In this document: piece after piece, positions 34,701 to 41,804 of the stretch
How the letters are laid out: every line of letters starts with the position of its first letter
Numbering within the stretch: position 1 is the stretch's first letter
Assembly (NCBI RefSeq): GCF_001636315.1
Contig: NZ_KV440949.1
Location: 1,969,203-2,033,202 of the forward strand
DNA from: Neobacillus mesonae
GTDB lineage: Bacteria > Bacillota > Bacilli > Bacillales > Cytobacillaceae
Reading direction: 5' to 3'
Length of the DNA stretch: 64,000 nucleotides
The notes under the pieces: model-generated
The model's database searches: none
Seen by the model: the letters and a program-made list of their open reading frames with translations, nothing else
What the model was told of the DNA's origin: nothing
Program-made: the position numbers and the translations under genes

Positions 34701-34832
34701 AGCCGGAGGATAGGCACCAACCTTCCCCTCATCCTCATGTGTCAGAAATTGCTCAATCGCGATACAATCGCGATACCGATACCCTTCTAACTCATTAATA
34801 CGCGCTTCAAACTTTCTTTCGGTCAAAAACAT
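31725..34832 (-). CDS. GH38 alpha-mannosidase (long, cytoplasmic)
   Basis: 1035 residues, no signal peptide. An N-terminal beta-rich domain of about 235 residues precedes the catalytic domain, which starts at HTVGHTHIDVAWLW (zinc His and Asp, about 240-250), with nucleophile Asp in WLPDVFGYSW (about 358), then helical bundle and large beta domains. This is the layout of class II alpha-mannosidases of the Ams1/YbgG-related type. It removes terminal alpha-mannose from imported N-glycan pieces; linkage unknown. AGGGGTG lies before the ATG. It lies 115 bases after the GH20 gene, across a REP pair, and could be in the same operon. Confidence 0.93.
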   Translation of the reverse strand: MFLTERKFEARINELEGYRYRDCIAIEQFLTHEDEGKVGAYPPAEYDGASTMKIGDYWKGRDRYLWLHAEVDGHLPNNGQQVVGLFSFGKTGGGNNSGFESLLFVNGKPYQGVDSNHEEVLFDKETAEGPIRLDFRLWSGLEGGGVPVENEFKLETAKIGWLDTRVDNLYYTLLAAYEVLKETNEADSNYSILKKMMEDTLLQINWTEPGSAEFYDSCYEAEESLTKALQAVEKTSDITIHTVGHTHIDVAWLWRLRNTREKSARSFSTVLHLMKQFPEYLFLQTQPQLYDYIKADYPDIYEQMKAKIAEGQWEAGGAMWLEADCNIPSGESLVRQILHGKNFFKEEFDVDCQYLWLPDVFGYSWALPQILKKSGINTMMTTKISWNQYNRMPHDTFYWKGIDGSEILTHFITTPEPWNGPDSWFYTYNGYITAKTVKGAWDGYRDKDLSKDLLLSYGYGDGGGGVNRHMLEMRRRFDQMPGMPNVKTSTAGEFFEKLHENVEKSTGYIHKWDGELYLEYHRGTYTSQAFMKKMNRQLELLYRRAEFLSSWLSENGAWIGDAELKDGWKIILRNQFHDIIPGSSIHEVYEDAREEYAEALQIVQQVEKEIVQNGIDAADRSVVVFNSTHQKGRRNVFVSQFANFAAGVWKDSKGHALNHQKRENGWLVEVESLPSFGAVTLYFKPAEAAPVSSNFIYHDRKLETPYYLVEWNEFGQLTKIYDKEAQRPVLAEGGNGNVLQIFEDKPLAHDAWDIDLFYQEKMEEIRDIATFEVVENGELSFSILVTWKYHHSEISQRMVFYNNDRRIDFETNVDWHEKRKLLKASFPVDIRATEATYDIQFGNVKRPTHWNTSWDMAKFETVGHQWADLSEPDYGVSLLNDSKYGYDIKENVMRLTLLKSAIHPDPQADQGQHSFTYSLYPHLGDWREAKTVEKAWDLNEPLLAVEGKWTKEESFLETDSDHVWVDAIKPAYDGNGIIVRVHEYEGRRGKLSLNIRKDITSWVETNLMEEPIAAQSTTPIELEIKPYEIKTIRIM

Positions 34833-34857
34833 ATTTTCACCCCTAAGTGTGTTAATT

Positions 34858-34947
34858 GGGACAGGGGGACAGGTTTACTGTCCCAGCCGGCAGGACCGGA
34901 ACATGACCGGGACTTGACTGGGACAAGGAGCCTGTCCCCTTGTCCCT
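34858..34947. repeat. Inverted pair of REP-like palindromes between GH38 and GH20 genes
   Basis: Forward unit 34858-34884 (variant GGGACAGGGGGACAGG) and inverted unit 34920-34947, 35 bases apart. The inverted unit shares its last base with the GH20 stop codon (34947-34949). Confidence 0.85.
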
Positions 34948-36830
34948 TATAATGAAAAGTTGCCGGCAGTGACGATTCGATGATAGATGTTTCCGCCTAT
35001 TAAGCCGTCTACAATTTCCCATGGGCCGTCATGGTGTAACCTTTTTTCTTCTAACTCTTCTATACTTGCGATTCTTCCTTCCAGCCACTCATTGATGCGA
35101 TATTTGACGGAATCGATTCTAGTGATCACGCCGCCATAACGAATATCAATGACTTCCCAGCCAAATGGTTTATAGGCTGCAAACCAAATGTCACGGTGCT
35201 TTTTACGAAGCTCGTCCACATTGGTTTGAATCCAATCAAGCTTACCCATAAATGCCCTTATTTGCTCAACGTCTTTTTGATCATAAGCTTCCTTTAGCTG
35301 AAGGCCAGCTTCTGCCTTCACACTTAAAACCCTTGCAAGCTGCTCATAAAAACCAAATAGATTTTCCCATTTCGGATTATGAAGCTTAGCTTTTTCAATC
35401 TCAGGGACTAGCTTTCTATAATGCTCTCCCAATTCCAGTCCGCGTATATTCTCATCATATAAACCTAGTAAAATATCTTGATATAACGTCACCTTTGAAG
35501 TCATGGAGGTATTCATATTATCTTCCATGACACCTGGTGTTTCATCCAAATGCTTTAAAATCATAAAGTCATCAAAGTGTCCCTCACAGCAAAATTCAAA
35601 GCGCTCAGCCACTTGTTCAGACGAAACTTTCCCGTGATACGTATGTTCAGCGAACAATTGAAGGATTGGATCAGCTGTGGAGAACGGCGTTTCAGCCCCA
35701 TTATCTCCCCAAAGAGTAACAAAGACTTCGTTGATCCCTTCCTTTTTACAGGCAGCCATTGCCGCCTCAGTGGTCGCGACCGCTTTGCCATAGTTCGGAA
35801 CCATTCCATTCCACGTCCATGCCCCGCCGGCAAAAATCGGCATCCGCCCAAGCTCCTTATGATGTTGGAAATCCTTTTCATAGACTTCCTGCTCTTTGCG
35901 GTAATAATTCCAGTACACAAGCTCCACATCCGGAATGCCGGCAAGAATATCCTCGCGAATCCCGCCATTTTCATCACGATATTTACTGTCTTGTGAAAAT
36001 AACGGAAAATACATATCGCTCCAAATCATTGGTTTATAGCCATATTTTTCGGTAATCGCCACAACCTTTTGCAGGTGGCGGTTCATAATTTCGATATGAT
36101 TCTCGTACCCGTGTTTTTCTAAATATTTCCCAAGTCCCAGCTGAAACGTTTCATCCATTCCAATATGAATACGCTTCGTCTGAAACGCTTCAGAAGCTGC
36201 TCTGATACAATTTTCCAAGAATTCATAGGTCTTAGGCTCATCGACCAACAGAATATCATCTGTATCTTTAAAGCCTGCAGCATAGTTCCACTTAAGCGCT
36301 TCTCGCAAATGCCCCAATGTTTGAATACAAGGAATCATTTCAATCCCCAATGTGCTGGCATACTCGTCACATGCCCTTAACTCCTCTGCCGTATATCTTC
36401 CCCGCATATATCCGAAATAAGGATGTTCCTTTACTTCGTACGTATCTTCGGTATATAGCATTAAACTGTCTAATCCCATGACAGCCATTCTTCGCAGCAG
36501 TTTTTCGATATCTGCAACAGTCGGGACGGCATTTCTTGACGCATCAAGCATGACACCGCTCATGCTAAACTGCGGAACCTCTGATACAGCGAATTCCATA
36601 TTTTTTTGATAATTTTCAACCCATAACCCTAAAGCCCGGAAAAAATGGATCGGTTTTTCAAATGTAATTTCCCCTTGGCCATTTTGATTGGCAGCCTTTA
36701 ATGGTCCTTTTTCATTTTTTATTAAAATGGGGTGGCCATCTGTGGAAAGTTCAATATTTAAATGCTCGGATATAATCCTTAGACCCACTTCTACCGAAGA
36801 TAAATCTCCCTTGATATACAGTTTCAACAT
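34947..36830 (-). CDS. GH20 beta-N-acetylhexosaminidase (cytoplasmic, GH20C-like)
   Basis: 627 residues, no signal peptide. A short N-terminal domain is followed by the GH20 barrel: SGVMLDASRNAVP start, the catalytic pair in RIHIGMDE (Asp-Glu), and WTWNGMVPNYGK. The C-terminal third is helical. The protein resembles the pneumococcal GH20C type, which removes GlcNAc or GalNAc from imported glycan pieces. The ATG at 36830 has AGGAGG upstream; the longer open frame to 36932 overlaps the YesL-like gene and is unlikely. It follows YesL by 38 bases in an operon with GH125 and GH38. Confidence 0.9.
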   Translation of the reverse strand: MLKLYIKGDLSSVEVGLRIISEHLNIELSTDGHPILIKNEKGPLKAANQNGQGEITFEKPIHFFRALGLWVENYQKNMEFAVSEVPQFSMSGVMLDASRNAVPTVADIEKLLRRMAVMGLDSLMLYTEDTYEVKEHPYFGYMRGRYTAEELRACDEYASTLGIEMIPCIQTLGHLREALKWNYAAGFKDTDDILLVDEPKTYEFLENCIRAASEAFQTKRIHIGMDETFQLGLGKYLEKHGYENHIEIMNRHLQKVVAITEKYGYKPMIWSDMYFPLFSQDSKYRDENGGIREDILAGIPDVELVYWNYYRKEQEVYEKDFQHHKELGRMPIFAGGAWTWNGMVPNYGKAVATTEAAMAACKKEGINEVFVTLWGDNGAETPFSTADPILQLFAEHTYHGKVSSEQVAERFEFCCEGHFDDFMILKHLDETPGVMEDNMNTSMTSKVTLYQDILLGLYDENIRGLELGEHYRKLVPEIEKAKLHNPKWENLFGFYEQLARVLSVKAEAGLQLKEAYDQKDVEQIRAFMGKLDWIQTNVDELRKKHRDIWFAAYKPFGWEVIDIRYGGVITRIDSVKYRINEWLEGRIASIEELEEKRLHHDGPWEIVDGLIGGNIYHRIVTAGNFSL

Positions 36831-36868
36831 AACTCCTCCTGTAGTTCTCATTTCGGCAGCCATTATTA

Positions 36869-37489
36869 TTATTGCTGCTGTGCTCGTCTTTCTAAAGCGG
36901 TAAAGCGGCTGAGACAGACTCTCATCATCCATAGTGCTGGTGCAACCGCAGAAATAAACGCTGTAAGGCCTGGATACTGATTAATTGCATAGCCAATCAC
37001 TGTAAGGCCAATCACAATCAATACCGTGGACGGCAGGCTGGTAAGCGCAAACAAAAATGCCTGTTTGATATATCCCTTATTTGACAGTTCATAATGAGCA
37101 TAGATGGCAAAGAAGTAGCCCACCGATAGTAATAGAACAAATACGAGAATGTATAAGAAAATATATAGTAAATTAGCCAAAAAACCTGTCATGACTTGGT
37201 CTACAATCCGGAGATCAATAAACAGGAAAAGGCCGATGCCATAAAAAACAAGGCCAATGGCATTGGTTCTTTTCCATTCTTTAAAATAAGTGTCCTTAAA
37301 CGTTTTTAAGACGGGGATATCTGTATCTTTTCTCAGCCATTTCCGGACAATAGTAAACAGGGCAGCTGACGCAGGGAAAAAGCCCAAAACCCCTAATCCT
37401 AGAATCGTAAAAGCAAACCAGCACCAATTGACTAATATGGCTTTCCAGATCCATTCACAAACGACAATCATCCATGGTACTTTTTTCAT
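36869..37489 (-). CDS. YesL-like (DUF624) membrane protein
   Basis: 206 residues with about five membrane segments and the DUF624 pattern (WKAILVNWCWFAFTILGLGVLGFFPASAALFTIVRKWL, cited only as its region 15-52). DUF624 proteins are commonly encoded with CUT1-type sugar importers and glycosidases in Bacillus and are thought to assist transport; the mechanism is unknown. It lies 28 bases after the GH125 gene and 38 bases before GH20. AGGGGATG is upstream of the ATG. Confidence 0.88.
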   Translation of the reverse strand: MKKVPWMIVVCEWIWKAILVNWCWFAFTILGLGVLGFFPASAALFTIVRKWLRKDTDIPVLKTFKDTYFKEWKRTNAIGLVFYGIGLFLFIDLRIVDQVMTGFLANLLYIFLYILVFVLLLSVGYFFAIYAHYELSNKGYIKQAFLFALTSLPSTVLIVIGLTVIGYAINQYPGLTAFISAVAPALWMMRVCLSRFTALERRAQQQ

Positions 37490-37517
37490 TGCGTCATCCC
37501 CTCAAAACCAAAATTTC

Positions 37518-38849
37518 TTAAGCTTCCGTACTGTTGTTTTTCATTAATTGCTGATAAAGCGGACTGCCCTTTACGGCTTTCCCTGTTAAACTTAAGACAA
37601 ATTCACTAAACATCGTGTTCGCCCACGCAAACCAATCTCTTGTGAACTCTTCAGGGCAATCGGCATCAAAGCCTTCGTGCATATAACCGGTTCCGCCATC
37701 TGTGTTTTTAAAATAAGCTAAAATTTGCTGTTTCTCCGCTTCATCTGTGGTCGTCATTCCTTGGATCGCCAGCGCAATGTGCCAAATGTAATGATCAGGA
37801 GTATGCGGGCTTCCGATACCATTGGCATATTTTCCTTCGTAGTAATAAGGATTATCCCTGCTTAACAGAAATTGACGTGTATTGGTATATGTTGCATCTC
37901 CATATGGAAGGTATCCTAAATACGGTGCAGCCAAAAGACTTGGAACATTCGCATCGTCCATTAAATTGATGCGGCCCTCTCCGTCTGTTTCATAGACATA
38001 CATATCACCGTGAATCGGATGATCGAATTTTGCAAATTGCTCAATCCCTTTTTGGATTTCGTCTCGAAGCTTCTGACACTCTTCTTTTAATGATGCATTG
38101 TTCAACACTTGTTCGCTCATTTCCGCTGCATAGCCTAACACAACCACTGCAAACATATTAGCTGGTACAAGGTATCCGTAAGTGCAGGCGTCATCACTCG
38201 GGCGGAAGGCGCTCCATGTCATCCCGGTTGGGACAACACGCCCTCCTTTTCCGTCGCGGATTAATGTATCCGATTGCCGGCAATCCGAACGCTCAAAGCG
38301 GTAAGGAGAATGGGTCTCATGATCCTGCTCTGTTCTCCACACCCGAAGAATCGTTTCAATCGTCTCCTGGAACGTTTCTTCGATAAAGGCCGTCCGTCCT
38401 GTTGACTTCCAAAATAGGTACGCTAGCTGGATCGGATAGCATAAGGAATCAATTTCATATTTACGTTCCCAAATATGTGGTGTCATCTCTGTCCGGTCCG
38501 TTTGGTGCCCTTTTCCATTGGCACTTGCATTGAAGGCATTCGCGTACGGATCGTGCAGGATAAAATCAAACTGCTGGCGAATCACGCCTTCGAGTAAATC
38601 TGCCATTTCCGCGTCCTCTTCAGCCGCCAGTAAATATGGCCGTACCTGTGCAGCTGAATCCCTAAGCCACATGGCTGGGATATCGCCGGTAATCACAAAT
38701 GTTTTTCCATCTTCCTGCTTTTTCAAGGTCGTTGTATACGTATTAACAAAGCATTGCTCAAACATTTGCTGCAATTTTTCATCCTCAGGAAAGAACTCCT
38801 TCACATGATGAATCAGCTTTTGCATTGATTCGGGAATCATAACCGTCAT
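37518..38849 (-). CDS. GH125 exo-alpha-1,6-mannosidase
   Basis: 443 residues, cytoplasmic. GH125 signatures: TGDIPAMWLRDSAAQVRPYL near residue 50-70, FERSDCRQSDTLIRDGKG, TGMTWSAFRPSDDACTYGY, MDDANVPSLLAAPYLG and GIGSPHTPDHYIWHIA. Known members are metal-independent inverting enzymes that remove the alpha-1,6-mannose of N-glycans, including the core branch. The ATG at 38849 has AGGAG eight bases upstream; an in-frame GTG lies at 38858. It starts 14 bases after the GH38 stop, clearly an operon. Confidence 0.94.
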   Translation of the reverse strand: MTVMIPESMQKLIHHVKEFFPEDEKLQQMFEQCFVNTYTTTLKKQEDGKTFVITGDIPAMWLRDSAAQVRPYLLAAEEDAEMADLLEGVIRQQFDFILHDPYANAFNASANGKGHQTDRTEMTPHIWERKYEIDSLCYPIQLAYLFWKSTGRTAFIEETFQETIETILRVWRTEQDHETHSPYRFERSDCRQSDTLIRDGKGGRVVPTGMTWSAFRPSDDACTYGYLVPANMFAVVVLGYAAEMSEQVLNNASLKEECQKLRDEIQKGIEQFAKFDHPIHGDMYVYETDGEGRINLMDDANVPSLLAAPYLGYLPYGDATYTNTRQFLLSRDNPYYYEGKYANGIGSPHTPDHYIWHIALAIQGMTTTDEAEKQQILAYFKNTDGGTGYMHEGFDADCPEEFTRDWFAWANTMFSEFVLSLTGKAVKGSPLYQQLMKNNSTEA

Positions 38850-38863
38850 TTTCCCCACTCCTA

Positions 38864-41566
38864 TTATTTTTTATAAAATCCTAGTGTCATAATTTCATAT
38901 TTTCCTGCTTCATATTGTTCTTCTGTCTGGTTTGTTTTCTCTTCCAGCACCGTACTTTTATAGGATTGATAATCCTGGATAGAAGCGTGCAGACTCAGTT
39001 TATCTTCAGCTGGATTAAACCAGCGGATCATGACATCATCGCGGTCTTCCGCCGCTTTCATGGAGGACCATGCAAGTCCGTTTGCTTCTGTTTTAACGAA
39101 TTGATGTGTTTTTGGCCATACACCTTCATGGATATTTGGCTGCACTACAACGAGCGGTACTTTGAATTGGTACGCATCGACAAAGGCCTGTGATTGAACA
39201 ACATCTTTTTCATGTGGCAGTACTTGCCACTCTGCTGTCTGCAATCCTAAGCATTGTGCTTCAGGTGTCGGAAAGTAGCCCCAGTCCCCAAGTTCTGCTG
39301 TCGCACGAAGCACTGTTACCGCAATCGTGCCGTCCTCAGGCAGGATTTCGTATTCTTGCAGACCATCCGTAGCCACTGTTAAGCCCATTTGGTCATCTGC
39401 TAAACTGCTAAACCGCTGTTGATGATGACAAAAGCTTGGATTTTCCCATTCTTTCTCCGGCGTATTCGGGCGGGTCACGATTTCAAAAATACTGTCGGCT
39501 TTATGTGTATCTGCCTTTAGACCTGTAGGGAACAGTACGCGCAGACGGTGGTCTTTCGCTTGGTTATCAATCGTCAGCTTAAAGGCTGGACCTTTCATTC
39601 CTTTTGTCAGTGTGACAACAGTACGAAGTGTGATGGCTGTCATTTCACTTGATCTGCCTGCTTCTCTTTCCTTATGCCAAATCAATTGATTCCGTTCAAT
39701 CGCTAAGCGGTCATCCGCGGAAACTGGAATTGAAATCGTCTGAGTAAACTCTAGGACTGTCCGAAGTGAAGTCCTTTCAAGGAATGTAAACTCTGCTTTT
39801 ACACCTTTGGTTGTTATCGGTGCATGTCCCTTTGCTTCCTTGTACATATATTCGTTTCCAATATCGCCAGTGTCCTCGTAAATACCAAGGCGGTGGAAGG
39901 ACTCACCTGTTTCTTTATGCATTAAATCAAAGCTGCCATCCTCATGGAACTGTACATGAACATATTCATTTTCCATTTCTATACCGCTGGTTTCCGTTTC
40001 CAATTCTTTCGGCTCTATCAGCTGCGCCGGTGCCTTTTCCGGCACAAGGTAGAATGTTTTATATCCAAAGGAAGGAATACCTTCTGCGAAAAATGAAAGC
40101 TTAACCCGCTTGGCAAAAAACGGCTGGCGGAATTTATCATCTGGTAAGTCATAGCCAAATTCGATGACAGGTTCGTCTAGCTGGTAGTCGATGGTCATGC
40201 CTTGATCATCGATCAGCTTGTAACTTGGTGTTTCTTTATCCTTTAAGTAGCCTGGTATTTTTTCAAAATGCATTTGTGAAAAATACACTTTATCAAGGTC
40301 GACTACTTCGGTAATGACGTCATTCTTCTCCCATCCTGTTGTATTGATCACAACGAGCGGAATGCCGCCTTCCGGTGTTTGCGATGTATCAATTTTTTCA
40401 GCAAGCTCTAAGGCCTTTTCCTTAACAAATACTTCTCCCATTTGCGCTACCGTTTCAAATCGGGTAACCATTTCACGATGGACTTCATCGACACTGCAGC
40501 CGCAAATGCTGTCATGCGGATGATTCTTCATCAACGACTTCCACATAAAGCGGATATATTCGCGCGGGTAAGTACCTCCTGCTAATAAGTCCATGGCCGC
40601 CAGTGGTTCGGCGGTTTTTTCCAGCAGGGTTTGACAGAGGTTGTTCCATTGCTTCAAGTAAATCCGGCTTGATGCCGTGTTCACAAGCGTAGACCAGCCA
40701 TCTGTCCGCTGATTGCGCAATTCGCCATCAATTACCTGCAATTTCTCAGGCAGTGAGCTCTTTAATGCCTCTGTATATTCGTCAAAGCTTGAATGCTTGA
40801 ATGTATAATCCGGATAAAGCTTTGTGGCAGTTTCAATTGCCTCTGGAATCGTTTTTTGCAGCGGCTGGTGGTCACAGCCATTCATAAACAATAATTGATT
40901 GGTCGATGCATATTTCTCGGCATCTTGAAGCTTTTTGTCCCAGAATGCCCTTGCTTCTTCCTCATTTGCAGGGATCTCATTTCCGTTTGAATACCAGTTG
41001 GCAAAAAGAATCCCTAAGACGCTGGAGCCGTCGGGCGATTGCCAAACCATCTCGGAATACGGTGATTCAAAGTTTGGTGTGTCCGACACCGTGTTATTAA
41101 AGCCGGTGGGTTTAACACCGCGTCCGAAGGCAGCTGTATCAATGCCAGCTTGTTTTAAAATTTGCGGCGCCTGGCCGTAAATGCCGAACGTATCAGGGAA
41201 ATAGCCGATTTTTGCAGCATGGCCATAAGCCTTTGTATCATTCAAGCCGATCTGCAGGTTCCGGATATTCGCTTCAGAGCTTGTTAGAAAAGCATCCTGG
41301 AGCACATACCAAGGACCAATATAGAGCTTTTTCTCTTCAATTAATTGTTTTACGACTTCACGATTTTCCGGATGAACAGCGAAATAATCCTCTAACAGCA
41401 CGGTTTGCCCATCAAGGTGAAAGGATTTGAAGTTGTTCCCTTCCTTCTTGAATTGGTCAATCAGATTATTCATGAGTTTGATAAAGTAATAGCGATGTTT
41501 CTCAAAAGGTAAATACCATTCTCTATCCCAGTGAGAATGCGAGATAATATGGGCTGTCTTCTTCAT
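38864..41566 (-). CDS. GH38 alpha-mannosidase (MngB-like, cytoplasmic)
   Basis: 900 residues, no signal peptide. The catalytic domain begins at once with HIISHSHWDREW (zinc ligands His10/His12-Asp14 region), with the nucleophile Asp125 in GYFPDTFGIYG, and a helical bundle ending around NHPHDSICGCSVDEVHREM. The C-terminal part is beta-rich. Streptococcal relatives of this short type cleave alpha-1,3-mannose of N-glycans in the cytoplasm, together with GH125. AAGGAGG is eight to nine bases before the ATG. First gene of the operon GH38-GH125-YesL-GH20 (-GH38), with a cre-bearing promoter at 41594-41623. Confidence 0.94.
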   Translation of the reverse strand: MKKTAHIISHSHWDREWYLPFEKHRYYFIKLMNNLIDQFKKEGNNFKSFHLDGQTVLLEDYFAVHPENREVVKQLIEEKKLYIGPWYVLQDAFLTSSEANIRNLQIGLNDTKAYGHAAKIGYFPDTFGIYGQAPQILKQAGIDTAAFGRGVKPTGFNNTVSDTPNFESPYSEMVWQSPDGSSVLGILFANWYSNGNEIPANEEEARAFWDKKLQDAEKYASTNQLLFMNGCDHQPLQKTIPEAIETATKLYPDYTFKHSSFDEYTEALKSSLPEKLQVIDGELRNQRTDGWSTLVNTASSRIYLKQWNNLCQTLLEKTAEPLAAMDLLAGGTYPREYIRFMWKSLMKNHPHDSICGCSVDEVHREMVTRFETVAQMGEVFVKEKALELAEKIDTSQTPEGGIPLVVINTTGWEKNDVITEVVDLDKVYFSQMHFEKIPGYLKDKETPSYKLIDDQGMTIDYQLDEPVIEFGYDLPDDKFRQPFFAKRVKLSFFAEGIPSFGYKTFYLVPEKAPAQLIEPKELETETSGIEMENEYVHVQFHEDGSFDLMHKETGESFHRLGIYEDTGDIGNEYMYKEAKGHAPITTKGVKAEFTFLERTSLRTVLEFTQTISIPVSADDRLAIERNQLIWHKEREAGRSSEMTAITLRTVVTLTKGMKGPAFKLTIDNQAKDHRLRVLFPTGLKADTHKADSIFEIVTRPNTPEKEWENPSFCHHQQRFSSLADDQMGLTVATDGLQEYEILPEDGTIAVTVLRATAELGDWGYFPTPEAQCLGLQTAEWQVLPHEKDVVQSQAFVDAYQFKVPLVVVQPNIHEGVWPKTHQFVKTEANGLAWSSMKAAEDRDDVMIRWFNPAEDKLSLHASIQDYQSYKSTVLEEKTNQTEEQYEAGKYEIMTLGFYKK

Positions 41567-41593
41567 AAGACTTCCCCTCCTTCAATGATGTAT

Positions 41594-41623
41594 ATAACAA
41601 TGCGAAAACGCTGTCATTTTCAA
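41594..41623 (-). promoter_or_regulatory. Promoter with cre-like site for the GH38-GH125-YesL-GH20 operon
   Basis: On the minus strand -35 TTGAAA (41623-41618) and -10 TGTTAT (41599-41594) are 18 bases apart. Between them lies a cre-like sequence, 41603-41616 (CGAAAACGCTGTCA, 12 of 14 consensus positions). CcpA bound there would block the promoter. Confidence 0.65.
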
Positions 41624-41740
41624 ATACATTTAATTTCCTCATTACTTACAATAAAAAAACCTGCCCAAACTCGCAATAGAATGGCGGCAAGTCATAAAGT
41701 TATTACAGTGGATATAAAATTAGTCCATAGATTTTTGTTG

Positions 41741-41804
41741 GGACGGGGGGACAGGTCCCCCGTCCCAATGCAAAAAGGGACAAGGAGCCTGTCCCCTTGT
41801 CCCT
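41741..41804. repeat. Inverted pair of REP-like palindromes at the GH85 stop codon
   Basis: Forward unit 41741-41766 (26 bases) and inverted unit 41777-41804, ten bases apart. The inverted unit overlaps the stop codon (41803-41805) of the GH85 gene by two bases. Confidence 0.88.

Noticed and set aside
35577..35996. Long open frames antisense to the glycosidase genes, such as this one inside GH20
   Set aside because: They follow the codon periodicity of the real gene on the other strand, have no ribosome site and no recognisable domain.
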